A stretch of DNA of 64,000 nucleotides from an uncultured Oscillospiraceae bacterium (GCA_947629795.1 CANRFC010000004.1:58563-122562); one strand, 5' to 3'. Shown: positions 53,262 to 61,313, numbered from the stretch's first letter. Translations and numbers: made by a program. The notes: generated by a model not told the origin, from the sequence alone.

Positions 53262-53827
53262 GGCTGATCCCTTCCTTTTTCGTAGTCTTCCCGCAGGATC
53301 CCGTAGCAGACGGCGTCCACGATCCCCCGGTTGTTCCGCGCGGCCTTGCGCAGGGTGCCCTCACAGGTCATGCCGCACTTGCGCATCACGCCGCCGGAGT
53401 TGGGGTTCTCCACGTCGTGGCGGGCGGCGACCCGCCCCAGGCCCACCTCCTCAAAGAGGAAGGCGATGACCCGCCCCGCGGCCTCGGAGGTGAAACCCTG
53501 ATGCCACCAGGGCCTGCCGATGCACCAGCCCAGCTCCGCCCCCTCCACGTCCTTTTTGAGGGAGACCACGCCGATAGAGCCGATGGGCTCCCCCAGGGCC
53601 TTGGGGACGATGGCCCACTGGTAGACGGTGGGGTCGGCATAGGCGGCACTCCACTCCTCCAGCAGCGCCCGGGTCCCCTCCGGACTTTCGTGGGGCGGCC
53701 AGGTGAGGAACCGGGTCACCTCCGGGTCGGAAGCCCAGTTCCGGTACATGGCCGGGGCGTCCGCCACGGCAAAGGGCCGCAGCACCAGCCGCCCGGTCTC
53801 CAGCCGGAGCGTTCCCAGGTCCTTCAT
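53258..53827 (-). CDS. GNAT family N-acetyltransferase (RimJ/RimL-like)
   Basis: 189-aa acetyltransferase with LETGRLVLRPFAVADAPAMY at the start, as in RimJ/RimL-type enzymes, ELGWCIGRPWWHQGFTSEAA for acetyl-CoA binding, and NPNSGGVMRKCGMTCEGTLR in the C-terminal part. It lies between aroF and aroB and overlaps aroB by ATGA. Its substrate is unknown. Confidence 0.9.
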   Translation of the reverse strand: MKDLGTLRLETGRLVLRPFAVADAPAMYRNWASDPEVTRFLTWPPHESPEGTRALLEEWSAAYADPTVYQWAIVPKALGEPIGSIGVVSLKKDVEGAELGWCIGRPWWHQGFTSEAAGRVIAFLFEEVGLGRVAARHDVENPNSGGVMRKCGMTCEGTLRKAARNNRGIVDAVCYGILREDYEKGRDQP

Positions 53828-53842
53828 ACAAACACGTCCTTC

Positions 53843-54862
53843 TTATCTGATCAGGGTCTTCCCCACCAGGTCCACCAGGGCGGTGACCTTGCCCATGAGC
53901 CGGTCGAAGTGCTCGGGGGTGAGGGACTGCTGGCCGTCGCACTTGGCGTTGGCGGGGTCGTTGTGGACCTCGATGAGCAGGCCGTCGGCCCCCGCCGCCA
54001 CGGCGGCCATGGCCAGGGGCTCCACCATCCAGTACATCCCCGCCGAGTGGGAGGGGTCCACGATGACGGGCAGGTGGCTCATCCGCTTGATGGCCGGGAT
54101 GGCGGACACGTCCAGGGTGTTGCGGGTGTAGGTCTCGAAGGTGCGGATGCCCCGCTCGCAGAGAATGACATTTTCGTTGCCCTCGGACATGATATACTCC
54201 GCCGACATGATCCACTCCTCGTAGGAGGAGGACAGGCCCCGCTTGAGGAGGATGGGCTTGGAGAGCTTGCCCACCTCCTTGAGGAGGTCGAAGTTCTGCA
54301 TGTTCCTGGCGCCGATCTGGATGACGTCCACCTTGTCCTCAAAGAGCTGGCAGTACTTGGGGCTCATCAGCTCGGTGACGATGGGCATCCCCGTGGCCGC
54401 CTTGGCCTCCAGCAGCAGGTCCAGGCCGGCGGTGCCCATGCCCTGGAAGGAGTAGGGGGAGGTCCGGGGCTTGAAGGCCCCGCCCCGGAGGAGGGCGGCG
54501 CCGGAGCTCTGCACGTCCTTGGCCACCTCGATGATCTGCTCCTCGCTCTCCACCGAGCAAGGCCCGGCGATGACGGAGAAGTTCCCGCCGCCGATCTTAG
54601 CCTCTCCCACGGTGACCACTGTGTCCTCGGGGTGGAACTTCCGGTTGGCCCGCTTATAGGGCTCGCTGACCCGCATCACCCGCTCCACGTGGGGGTTGAT
54701 GGAGATCTTGTCCATGTCCACGGCGGTGGTGTCTCCCACCAGGCCCAGGATGGAGCAATCCACGCCCTTGGTGATGCCCACCTGGAGCCCCTGAAGCTGG
54801 AACTGGGCCACCAGCTTGTCGATCTCCCGCTGCTGGGTGCCGGGTCTCATAACTACGACCAT
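53843..54862 (-). CDS. aroF: 3-deoxy-7-phosphoheptulonate (DAHP) synthase, AroF/type I-beta
   Basis: 339-aa enzyme that starts the shikimate pathway by condensing PEP and erythrose 4-phosphate. Residues 1-70 form a ferredoxin-like regulatory domain (VVVMRPGTQQREIDKLVAQ); the barrel contains VIAGPCSVESEEQI, RGGAFKPRTSPYSFQG and VIVDPSHSAGMYW. The N-terminal domain in this subtype mediates feedback inhibition by Tyr or Phe. It is the first structural gene after the attenuator, with AAAGGAG before the ATG. Confidence 0.97.
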   Translation of the reverse strand: MVVVMRPGTQQREIDKLVAQFQLQGLQVGITKGVDCSILGLVGDTTAVDMDKISINPHVERVMRVSEPYKRANRKFHPEDTVVTVGEAKIGGGNFSVIAGPCSVESEEQIIEVAKDVQSSGAALLRGGAFKPRTSPYSFQGMGTAGLDLLLEAKAATGMPIVTELMSPKYCQLFEDKVDVIQIGARNMQNFDLLKEVGKLSKPILLKRGLSSSYEEWIMSAEYIMSEGNENVILCERGIRTFETYTRNTLDVSAIPAIKRMSHLPVIVDPSHSAGMYWMVEPLAMAAVAAGADGLLIEVHNDPANAKCDGQQSLTPEHFDRLMGKVTALVDLVGKTLIR

Positions 54863-54882
54863 ATGTTTTCCTCTCCTTTGTC

Positions 54883-54922
54883 AAAAAAAGGGAAGCTCAT
54901 TGAAGTGGTCAATGAGCTTCCC
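54883..54922 (-). terminator. attenuator terminator upstream of aroF
   Basis: A perfect 14-bp stem with five-base loop (54922-54909 with 54903-54890), then seven T on the minus strand, 20 bases before the aroF ATG. Being inside the leader, it must be read through for expression. Confidence 0.92.
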
Positions 54923-54957
54923 AAAAATAAACGGGCATTCCGGCCGCCGGTGCGGCC

Positions 54958-55065
54958 TCACTCATCTCCACTCTCCGCCTTTTGACCAGCAAAAAAGCCC
55001 ATGCCGGTAAATCGGGCATAGGAGCCAAAAAAGACGGATGCGGTCATGAGGGTGCTGACAGACAT
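54958..55065 (-). CDS. Phe-rich leader peptide of the aro/phe operon (35 aa)
   Basis: A 35-codon frame begins 24 bases after the expected transcript start and ends 36 bases before the attenuator stem. It has five Phe (UUU UUU at codons 12-13, UUU at 19, UUU UUU at 24-25) and one Tyr at codon 16, and GAGGT ahead of the ATG as a modest ribosome binding site. The bases of its last codons (54961-54972) can pair with the 5' arm and loop of the terminator (54904-54916). This is the layout of ribosome-mediated attenuation by charged tRNA-Phe. Confidence 0.75.
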   Translation of the reverse strand: MSVSTLMTASVFFGSYARFTGMGFFAGQKAESGDE

Positions 55066-55095
55066 TTTCTCTACCTCACTGGATGGGTTAAGGGC

Positions 55096-55124
55096 ATTAT
55101 ACCCCCCCGCTCCAAAAAATGCAA
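55096..55124 (-). promoter_or_regulatory. promoter of the aroF operon
   Basis: On the minus strand TTGCAT (55124-55119), 17 bases, perfect TATAAT (55101-55096). Start expected near 55089, upstream of the leader peptide. Confidence 0.9.
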
Positions 55125-55142
55125 TAAAAACTTCGCTTTTCC

Positions 55143-55171
55143 TTGCGCTTTGCTTCGGGATTTGATATGAT
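55143..55171 (+). promoter_or_regulatory. promoter of the YbjN gene
   Basis: TTGCGC, 17 bases, TATGAT, 60 bases before the ATG at 55231, back to back with the aroF promoter. Confidence 0.7.
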
Positions 55172-55230
55172 TGGGATGTCCGGAATATCCAGAATTCCCC
55201 ACCCCATCAAACTTCAGGAGGATACATACT

Positions 55231-55689
55231 ATGCTCTCTCAGACCACCAAGGAAATCGAGGCCGCCTTCAAGGCCCAGAACTGGACCTACAACATCGACC
55301 AGCGGGAGGACAGCTCCGCCCTCATCACCGGCTTCAACCTGAAGTCCGGCGACAGCGTTCAGGTCTTCTTCATCTCCGCCGGGGACAAGGACCTGGCCAT
55401 CCGGGTCTTCCGCGCCATCGACATCCCCGCCGGCAAGGAGGATATCGCCATCCGCACCTGCAACAAGATCAACCTGGAATACCGCTTCACCAAGTTCGTG
55501 GTGGACAACGGCTGCGTGGGCGTCCAGCTGGACGTGGCCATGGAGACCCAGAACATGGGCCCTGTGGCCATCGAGCTCATCTCCCGGACCCTGGACATCC
55601 TGGAGCACTCTCTGCCCACCTTCAAGTCCGCCTTCGGCGCCGCCCCCGCCGGCGGCTCCTTCTCCGGCAACAACGCCGACCGCTTCTGA
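55231..55689 (+). CDS. YbjN domain protein
   Basis: 152-aa soluble protein with the YbjN fold: LSQTTKEIEAAFKAQNWTYN, then the central INLEYRFTKFVVDNGCVGVQ and a Gly/Ser/Asn-rich tail. YbjN proteins resemble secretion chaperones and are proposed stress-related regulators without known activity. CAGGAGGA precedes the ATG at 55231; an open frame starts 20 codons earlier but overlaps the promoter. Confidence 0.85.
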   Translation: MLSQTTKEIEAAFKAQNWTYNIDQREDSSALITGFNLKSGDSVQVFFISAGDKDLAIRVFRAIDIPAGKEDIAIRTCNKINLEYRFTKFVVDNGCVGVQLDVAMETQNMGPVAIELISRTLDILEHSLPTFKSAFGAAPAGGSFSGNNADRF

Positions 55690-55697
55690 TCCCAGAC

Positions 55698-55733
55698 AAA
55701 ACGGCCCTCCGGTCAGTCCGGAGGGCCGTTTTT
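55698..55733. terminator. bidirectional terminator
   Basis: A 15-bp stem including flanking A/T (55698-55712 with 55718-55732) between the YbjN gene and the convergent small gene. Confidence 0.93.
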
Positions 55734-55734
55734 G

Positions 55735-55974
55735 TTACCCGAAATCGTGCCGGGAGGTGGAGATACCGGCCCGCGCCATGGCAGATGCGATCTCCTCCAC
55801 GCAGTCGAAGTCGCTCAGTTCCCCGTCGTCCAGGATGCCCCGGATGGTCTCCAGAAGCCCGGCGGCGGCAGCCTCCACCGCCGGGCCAAGGGCCTCCCCG
55901 CCCTGGATGTCCTCAATGGCCTTCAGCGCCATCCGCCCCAGCTCCCGCTCCCAAAGTTCCCGCTCAACAGGCAT
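55735..55974 (-). CDS. hypothetical acidic protein (79 aa)
   Basis: 79-aa, mostly helical and acidic protein starting PVERELWERELGRMALKAIE; not recognised. AAGGAGG supports the ATG at 55974. It is divergent from a small XRE regulator, and the two share a region with two GGTCA-type dyads; the promoter TTGATT-17-TATACT for it overlaps the first dyad's edge. A regulator/effector pair under common repression is likely; a toxin-antitoxin role is possible but unsupported. Confidence 0.7.
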   Translation of the reverse strand: MPVERELWERELGRMALKAIEDIQGGEALGPAVEAAAAGLLETIRGILDDGELSDFDCVEEIASAMARAGISTSRHDFG

Positions 55975-55991
55975 AAATGATTTCCTCCTTC

Positions 55992-56059
55992 GGTCAAATA
56001 TTGACCAAAGTATACCATGAGCTTCCATTACAATCAACCTGTAAGGTCAAAAAATGACC
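55992..56059. promoter_or_regulatory. two GGTCA-type operators in a divergent promoter
   Basis: GGTCAAATATTGACC (55992-56006) and GGTCAAAAAATGACC (56045-56059) are both 15-base dyads, 53 bases apart. They lie between the 79-aa gene and the XRE gene; a minus-strand promoter with TATACT at 56014-56009 sits between them. Confidence 0.7.
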
Positions 56060-56076
56060 ATCAGGTGGTGAAACGT

Positions 56077-56340
56077 ATGGGGCGCCTTCGGGCTGAGGAC
56101 GGAAAAAAGAATCTGGTGGGCGCCCGTGTCCGGGCTCTGCGGGAAAAGGCCGGCCTGTCCCAGGAGGGCCTGATGGCGCAGCTCCAACTGTTGGGAATGG
56201 ACTCGGAGCGGGGCGTCATCAAACGCATTGAGAACGGGGACCGGGCCGTCAGCGATTTGGAGCTGCGGCTCCTGGCGAAATTCTTCCAGGTCTCCTATGA
56301 ATACCTGATCGACGGCACAGAAAAGGACCCTCCGGGCTGA
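56077..56340 (+). CDS. XRE family transcriptional regulator (small)
   Basis: 87-aa helix-turn-helix protein: RVRALREKAGLSQEGLMAQL, then VIKRIENGDRAVSDLELRLL and VSYEYLIDGTE. The ATG at 56077 has AGGTGGTG six bases ahead and leaves the second operator just upstream; an earlier ATG at 56017 would cover that operator with coding sequence. It probably represses itself and the divergent small gene. Confidence 0.85.
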   Translation: MGRLRAEDGKKNLVGARVRALREKAGLSQEGLMAQLQLLGMDSERGVIKRIENGDRAVSDLELRLLAKFFQVSYEYLIDGTEKDPPG

Positions 56341-56356
56341 CCGGAGGGTCCTTCCT
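56321..56356. terminator. terminator overlapping the XRE stop codon
   Basis: A 13-bp stem (56323-56335 with 56341-56353) includes the stop codon in its loop. Read on the minus strand it is followed by TTTTCTG, so it mainly fits the convergent proS gene. Confidence 0.8.
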
Positions 56357-56366
56357 TATGCTTGTT

Positions 56367-57806
56367 TTAATACGCCACGCCCCAGTAGATCATCTTGGTG
56401 GCGGGCTTGCCGCAGATGGCGCAGGTGTCGCCCAGGTGCTCCTGATGGAAGGGGATGCACCGGGAGGTCATGCCCGCCTCCTCCTTCATCTTCAGCTCAC
56501 AGGCCTCGTCGCCGCACCACATGGTCTTGATGAAGCCGCCCTTTTCCTGCTGGATGGCCTTGGCCTCCTCCAGGGAGAAGGCGGGGAAGGTGTTCTCCTC
56601 CAGGTTCTTCTTGGCCCTGGCGTACAGACCGTCGTGGATGTCGTCCAGCATCCTGGCCACGGTCTCCTCGATGCCCTCCAGGCTGACGAAGGTCTTCTCC
56701 CCGGAATCCCGGCGGACCAGCACGCACTGGCCCTTCTCCATGTCCTTGGGGCCCAGCTCCAGCCGGAGGGGCACGCCCTTCATCTCATACTGGGCGAACT
56801 TCCAGCCGGGGGACTGCTCGGAGTCGTCCATCTTCACCCGGAAGCCGGCCTTCTGCAGCCGGTCCATCACGGCCCGGTTGGCCTCGATGACCCCCTCCTT
56901 GTGCTGGGCCACGGGGATGACGATGACCTGGATGGGAGCCACCCGGGGGGGCAGCACCAGGCCCCGGTTGTCGCCGTGGGTCATGATCAGCCCGCCGATG
57001 ATGCGGGTGGAGGCGCCCCAGGAGGTCTCGAAGGGGGTGACCAGCTTGTTGTCCTTGTCGGCGTAGGTGATGCCGAAGGCGCGGGCGAAACCGTCGCCAA
57101 AGAAGTGGCTGGTGCCGGACTGGAGGGCCTTCTTGTCGTGCATCATGCACTCGATGGTGTAGGTCCGCTCGGCCCCGGCGAACTTCTCCTTGTCGGTCTT
57201 CTGGCCCCGGACCACCGGCATGGCCAGCACGTTCTCGCACAGGTCGGCGTAGACCTCCAGCATCCGCTCGGTCTCCTCGATGGCCTCCTCCGCCGTGGCG
57301 TGGAGGGTGTGGCCCTCCTGCCAGAGGAACTCCCGGTGGCGCAGGAAGGGCCGGGAGGTCTTCTCCCAGCGCAGCACCGAGCACCACTGGTTATAGAGCA
57401 GGGGCAGGTCCCGCCAGGAGTGGACGATATGGCTCCAGTGGTCGCAGAAGACCGTCTCAGAGGTGGGCCGGACGCACAGCCGCTCCTCCAGCTTCTCGGC
57501 CCCGCCGTGGGTAACCCAGGCGCACTCGGGGGCAAAGCCCTCCACGTGGTCCTTCTCCTTTTGCAGAAGGGACTCGGGGATGAGCATGGGCATGGCCACG
57601 TTGGTGTGCCCGGTCTCCTTGAAGCGCTTGTCCAGGTAGCTCTGGATGTTCTCCCAGATGGCGTAGCCGTAAGGGCGGTAGATGAACATGCCCTTCACGC
57701 TGGTGTAGTCGATGAGCTCCGCCTTGGTACACACGTCGGTATACCACTGGGTGAAGTCCACCTCCATATCGGTGATCTGCTCCACCTGCTTTTTGTTGTC
57801 AGCCAT
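56367..57806 (-). CDS. proS: prolyl-tRNA synthetase (type 3, ProS)
   Basis: 479-aa class II synthetase of the archaeal/eukaryotic-like ProRS type, without the editing insertion of long bacterial enzymes. Motif 2 is in [19 protein letters not shown], and [20 protein letters not shown] and [20 protein letters not shown] identify the catalytic and anticodon parts. The C-terminal zinc module carries CGDEAC and CAICG, and the protein ends in the Tyr typical of this type. A consensus promoter lies at 57839-57867. Confidence 0.97.
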   Translation of the reverse strand: MADNKKQVEQITDMEVDFTQWYTDVCTKAELIDYTSVKGMFIYRPYGYAIWENIQSYLDKRFKETGHTNVAMPMLIPESLLQKEKDHVEGFAPECAWVTHGGAEKLEERLCVRPTSETVFCDHWSHIVHSWRDLPLLYNQWCSVLRWEKTSRPFLRHREFLWQEGHTLHATAEEAIEETERMLEVYADLCENVLAMPVVRGQKTDKEKFAGAERTYTIECMMHDKKALQSGTSHFFGDGFARAFGITYADKDNKLVTPFETSWGASTRIIGGLIMTHGDNRGLVLPPRVAPIQVIVIPVAQHKEGVIEANRAVMDRLQKAGFRVKMDDSEQSPGWKFAQYEMKGVPLRLELGPKDMEKGQCVLVRRDSGEKTFVSLEGIEETVARMLDDIHDGLYARAKKNLEENTFPAFSLEEAKAIQQEKGGFIKTMWCGDEACELKMKEEAGMTSRCIPFHQEHLGDTCAICGKPATKMIYWGVAY

Positions 57807-57838
57807 TTCTCTCCATCCTTTATGTGAAAGTCAGTCCT

Positions 57839-57867
57839 ATTGTATGCGGCCCGGGGCCGCAAGTCAA
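57839..57867 (-). promoter_or_regulatory. promoter of proS with palindromic spacer
   Basis: On the minus strand TTGACT (57867-57862), 17 bases, TACAAT (57844-57839). The whole 17-base spacer is a GC dyad, and the -35 box overlaps the stop codon of the patatin gene. Confidence 0.85.
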
Positions 57868-58724
57868 GCCCTTTCGGCAAATTCCAGCACCCGCTCGCCG
57901 TCTTTGTAGCCCATGTCGTAGAGCCGGCGGATGGCCGCCTTGTCCCGGGTGAGGGTGGACATGCCGGAAATGTCGCCGGGCGCCACCAGGAGGGCCTTCC
58001 CCTCCCGCTCCAGCAGCTTCACCGAGGCCACGTCGGCGTTGTAGCGCACCGAGCGGCGCTTCATGGCGGCGTAGGTGTTGGGCCACTTCCGCAGGGCCTT
58101 CTGAAAGACCCCCTCATGCTCCAGGGCGGGCCGGACGAAGGCGGCGGGCCGGGTGAGGAGCACCACCAGCCTGTCGCATCCCAGGGCCTGGGCCCGCTTG
58201 TAGGGCACCGGGTCGGCCACCCCGCCGTCGAAGCCGGGCCGGCCCTTCACCGGGTAGGGCCTGCACGCCCCCGGCACACAGCAGCTGGCCTTGATGACGT
58301 CGAAATTGCCCTGGGCCAGCTCCTTTTTGTCGTAGTAGACAGCCTCCCCGGTGGCGGCGTCGGTGACCACCGCCTCGTACCGGGCGGCGCTAGCGTTGAA
58401 GGCGTCCAGGTCCACCGGGTCCTCCCCGCCGGGACCTGAGAGGGTGGTGTAGATATAGTCCAGGTCGATATAGGACCCGGTCCGGAGGAGGTGCCCCACC
58501 GACATATACTCCTTGCGGAAGGCGTACTCGGTGTAAAACTTCAGGTTCCGCCCCCGCTGGCCGGCCAGATAGCTCACCAGGTTGGCGCTGCCGGCGGACA
58601 CGCCGATGCAGCAGTCGAAGGGCTGGACCCCCCGGTCACTGAGAAAATCGTAGATGCCGGCGGTATACGCTCCCCGCATGCCGCCGCCCACGTCGATCAC
58701 GCCCAGCAAATCCTCTCGCCTCAT
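57864..58724 (-). CDS. patatin-like phospholipase family protein
   Basis: 286-aa serine acyl hydrolase. The oxyanion motif is LGVIDVGGGMRGAYTAGIYD, the nucleophile elbow GVSAGSANLVSYL, and the catalytic aspartate lies in DGGVADPVPYKRA. The length and closeness to RssA/YjjU-type proteins suggest a cytoplasmic lipase or acyl hydrolase. It lies 50 bases after the YloV gene, with a GC hairpin (58737-58762) between. Confidence 0.92.
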   Translation of the reverse strand: MRREDLLGVIDVGGGMRGAYTAGIYDFLSDRGVQPFDCCIGVSAGSANLVSYLAGQRGRNLKFYTEYAFRKEYMSVGHLLRTGSYIDLDYIYTTLSGPGGEDPVDLDAFNASAARYEAVVTDAATGEAVYYDKKELAQGNFDVIKASCCVPGACRPYPVKGRPGFDGGVADPVPYKRAQALGCDRLVVLLTRPAAFVRPALEHEGVFQKALRKWPNTYAAMKRRSVRYNADVASVKLLEREGKALLVAPGDISGMSTLTRDKAAIRRLYDMGYKDGERVLEFAERA

Positions 58725-58736
58725 TTCTCAAAATCA

Positions 58737-58762
58737 TGGGGGCGGGCTCTCACCCGCCCCCG
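58737..58762 (-). terminator. GC-rich hairpin between yloV-like and patatin genes
   Basis: On the minus strand GGGGGCGGG pairs with CCCGCCCCC over a short loop, followed only by ATGATTTTG. It may be a weak or partial terminator. Confidence 0.5.
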
Positions 58763-58774
58763 TCCCGGCGGCCC

Positions 58775-60466
58775 TTACTCCGCCGAGATCATATAGTAGT
58801 ACACCGGCTGTCCTCCGGAGAGGAGGGAGACCTCCGCGTTGGGACAGGCGCCGGCGAAGAGCTCTCTGGTCTTCTCGGCGTATTCCTTGGGGACGTCCTC
58901 GCCGTAGTAGATGTTGATGAACTCGGCGCCCTGGAAGACCTCATCGGCGGCCAGCTTCCGGAGCAGCTCGTCCTGCTCGGTGCCGGTGTGGAACAGGCCC
59001 CCATTGAGCAGAGCCATATAGTCCCCCGCCTTGATGTCAAAGCCCCCGAAGTTGGAGTCCCGGGCGGCGTAGGTCACCTCGGCGGTGGACACGGCGGCCA
59101 TGGCGCCCTCCATGGTCTCCACGTTCTCCTCCACCCCGGTCTCGGGGTCCAGCACCAGCAGGGCGGAGATGCCCTGGGGCACCGTCTTGCTCTGGAGGAC
59201 CACCACCTGCTTGTCCTCCACCATGTCCACACACTGCTGGGCGGCCAGGATGATGTTCTTGTTGTTGGGCAGCACGAAGACCACCTCGGCGGGGGTGGCG
59301 TTCACCGCCTTGAGGATATCCTCGGTGGCGGGGTTCATGGTCTGCCCGCCGGAGATGACCTGATCCACTCCCAGGTCCCGGAACACGGCGGAGAGCCCCT
59401 CGCCGGCGCACACCGCCACCATGCCGTACTTCTTCTCGGGGGCAGCGTGGACGCTCTCCGCCGGGGCCTGGGGGGCCTTGCCCTCCAGCTCGGCCTCCAC
59501 CTTTTCCAGATCGTCGGTGGAGTGGACGTAGGCGCCGGCGGCCAGTTCCTCGGCCTGGGTGCGCATGTTCTCGATCTTGGCCAGCTCCAGGGTGCCGTAC
59601 TCCTGGGACTTGGTCAGGGCCTCGCCGGGAATGTCGGTGTGGACGTGGACCTTGAACTCCTCGTCGCTCTCCCCGATGACCAGGCTGTCGCCGATGCTGT
59701 TGAGGTAGGCCCGCAGGGCCTCCAGGTCCTGGTTGGGCTCCTTCTTACGGACAATGAAGACGGTGTCGTAGGTAAAGGTGATGTCCTCCATGCCGAGGGA
59801 GGCGAAGTCCGCCTTCTCCTGGGCGGCGGCCCCTTCCACAGTGGGCATGGGCACCCCCCGCAGCTCGTCCAGCATCCCCTGGAGGATGACCAAAAAGCCC
59901 TTGCCGCCCGAGTCCACCACCCCGGCCTTTTTCAGCACCGGGTTCTGATTCACCGTGTTCTCCAGGGCCACCAGGCCCTCCTGGAGGGCGGCGTCCATCA
60001 CTTTTTCCACCGCGGGATCCTCCCGGGCGGCGGCGGCCGCGGCGGCGGCGGAGAGGCGGGAGACCGTGAGGATGGTGCCCTCGGCGGGCTTCATCACCGC
60101 CTTATAGGCGGCGGCCACGCCGAAATCCAGGGCGATGGCGAAGTCTCTCCCGTCGATGGTGTCCTTCTCCTTCATGGCCTTGGCAAAGCCCCGGAACAGC
60201 AGAGAGAGGATGACCCCCGAGTTCCCCCGGGCCCCCCGGAGCAGGGCGTTGGCGGCGGCGTTGGCCGCCTGGCCCACGTGGGCGTAGCTCTTCTTGGAAA
60301 ACTCCTCGGCGGCGGTGCCGATGGTCATGGCCATGTTGGTGCCGGTGTCCCCGTCGGGGACGGGGAAGACGTTGAGCTCGTTGATCTCCTGCTTCCGGGC
60401 GCTGATGCAGGCCGAGCCGTGCTCTACCATCCGGCAGAACAGGGCCCCGTCGATTCTCTCGATCAT
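58775..60466 (-). CDS. DAK2 domain fatty acid kinase-like protein (YloV/FakA family)
   Basis: 563-aa protein. The N-terminal DhaL-like kinase domain (about 1-200) has NVFPVPDGDTGTNMAMTIG, the Mg-ATP binding aspartates, and GARGNSGVILSLLFRGF. The middle and C-terminal EDD/DegV-type domains contain VVDSGGKGFLVILQGML and EVVFVLPNNKNIILAAQQ. In the FakA system it phosphorylates fatty acids bound to a FakB protein; no FakB gene is in the window. It lies 14 bases after the Asp23 gene, the standard yloU-yloV pair. Confidence 0.94.
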   Translation of the reverse strand: MIERIDGALFCRMVEHGSACISARKQEINELNVFPVPDGDTGTNMAMTIGTAAEEFSKKSYAHVGQAANAAANALLRGARGNSGVILSLLFRGFAKAMKEKDTIDGRDFAIALDFGVAAAYKAVMKPAEGTILTVSRLSAAAAAAAAREDPAVEKVMDAALQEGLVALENTVNQNPVLKKAGVVDSGGKGFLVILQGMLDELRGVPMPTVEGAAAQEKADFASLGMEDITFTYDTVFIVRKKEPNQDLEALRAYLNSIGDSLVIGESDEEFKVHVHTDIPGEALTKSQEYGTLELAKIENMRTQAEELAAGAYVHSTDDLEKVEAELEGKAPQAPAESVHAAPEKKYGMVAVCAGEGLSAVFRDLGVDQVISGGQTMNPATEDILKAVNATPAEVVFVLPNNKNIILAAQQCVDMVEDKQVVVLQSKTVPQGISALLVLDPETGVEENVETMEGAMAAVSTAEVTYAARDSNFGGFDIKAGDYMALLNGGLFHTGTEQDELLRKLAADEVFQGAEFINIYYGEDVPKEYAEKTRELFAGACPNAEVSLLSGGQPVYYYMISAE

Positions 60467-60480
60467 GCCTCTGCCCCCTC

Positions 60481-60834
60481 TCAGCCGATGACCATGGAGT
60501 CCACAAAGACGTCCACGCTCTTGACCTCCACGCCCGTGGAGCGGCTTACGTTGTAGCGGACCTCGGACATGATGGAGCGGCTCACCGCCATGAGGTTCAC
60601 CCCGTTGTCCACAATGATGTGGAGCTGCAAGGAGATGGTGCCGTCCTCGTTATAGATCACCTTGACCCCCTTGGACATGGACTCCCGCCGCAGCAGGTGG
60701 ACCAGTCCGTCGGTGGTGGAGCGGATGGCCATGCCCTTCACGCCGTAGCAGTTGGTGGCAGCCATGCCGGTAATGTTGGTAAAGACGTCGCTGCTGATGG
60801 TGATGACGCCCTTTTCGGTCTGCAATTTCATCAT
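60481..60834 (-). CDS. Asp23/Gls24 family protein (YloU-like)
   Basis: 117-aa Asp23 domain protein, starting MKLQTEKGVITISSDVFTNI and with SLQLHIIVDNGVNLMAVSRS and VKSVDVFVDSMVIG. In B. subtilis YloU stands before yloV as here. It is linked to envelope stress and fatty acid metabolism. Two neighbouring ATG codons (60834, 60831) follow GGAGGG; the second has better spacing. Confidence 0.93.
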   Translation of the reverse strand: MMKLQTEKGVITISSDVFTNITGMAATNCYGVKGMAIRSTTDGLVHLLRRESMSKGVKVIYNEDGTISLQLHIIVDNGVNLMAVSRSIMSEVRYNVSRSTGVEVKSVDVFVDSMVIG

Positions 60835-60875
60835 CTGATCCCTCCGTACGATTGGTCGCAGGTATACATGGTAAT

Positions 60876-60904
60876 ATTGTAAGCCATTTTCATCGAAATT
60901 ACAA
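60876..60904 (-). promoter_or_regulatory. promoter of the asp23-yloV operon
   Basis: On the minus strand TTGTAA, 17 bases, TACAAT. Confidence 0.8.
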
Positions 60905-60926
60905 GGGAAAAAGTGCCACCAAACGA

Positions 60927-60955
60927 TTGTAATTTCCCCAAAAATCGTGTACACT
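60927..60955 (+). promoter_or_regulatory. promoter of the 59-aa membrane protein gene
   Basis: TTGTAA, 17 bases, TACACT, divergent from the asp23 promoter with the same -35 box, 34 bases before the ATG at 60989. Confidence 0.75.
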
Positions 60956-60988
60956 AAGACCATCAAATCTCCAAGGGAGGCAAATTCC

Positions 60989-61168
60989 ATGAAAGCTGCC
61001 CGTTTCCTGCTGAAACTGATCGCCATCCTCCTGGCCGTGGGCGCCGCCGTGTGCTGCGTCATCGCCTACTGGGACAAGATCGCCGGCGTCTGCTCCACCC
61101 TGAAGAGCAAGCTGTGCCCCTGCTGCCGGGACGAGGAGTTCGACGACTACGCCGACTGGGAGGACTGA
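60989..61168 (+). CDS. small membrane protein (59 aa)
   Basis: 59-aa protein starting KAARFLLKLIAILLAVGAAV with one membrane segment and YWDKIAG, then a Cys-rich part LKSKLCPCCRDEEF and an acidic end. AAGGGAGG precedes the ATG and a strong terminator follows. The layout matches small clostridial DUF-type envelope proteins; the function is unknown. The cysteines (CPCC) may bind metal or form disulfides. Confidence 0.85.
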   Translation: MKAARFLLKLIAILLAVGAAVCCVIAYWDKIAGVCSTLKSKLCPCCRDEEFDDYADWED

Positions 61169-61196
61169 CCCGGTCTTTCCAGGGTGCCGGAAGAAA

Positions 61197-61236
61197 GAGG
61201 GAGCGCCCCGCAGCCGCGGGCCGCTCCCCTTTTTTG
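61197..61236 (+). terminator. rho-independent terminator
   Basis: GGGAGCG pairs with CGCTCCC around a GC-rich inner hairpin, followed by CCTTTTTTG. Confidence 0.9.
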
Positions 61237-61313
61237 TCCTCCGCGCCGGGCCGGGGGCATCGGCCCGCCCCGGCGTTCTCAAAAATTTTCCCCTTTCCTT
61301 TTCCTCCGCGCCG

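Noticed and set aside
54863..55124. T-box riboswitch upstream of aroF
   Set aside because: No GGGTGGNACCGCG-type T-box sequence or specifier loop is found; the Phe-rich frame explains the layout better. No T-box was seen before proS either.
55735..56340. Toxin-antitoxin system
   Set aside because: The small acidic partner shows no toxin family features; the twin operators alone do not prove it.
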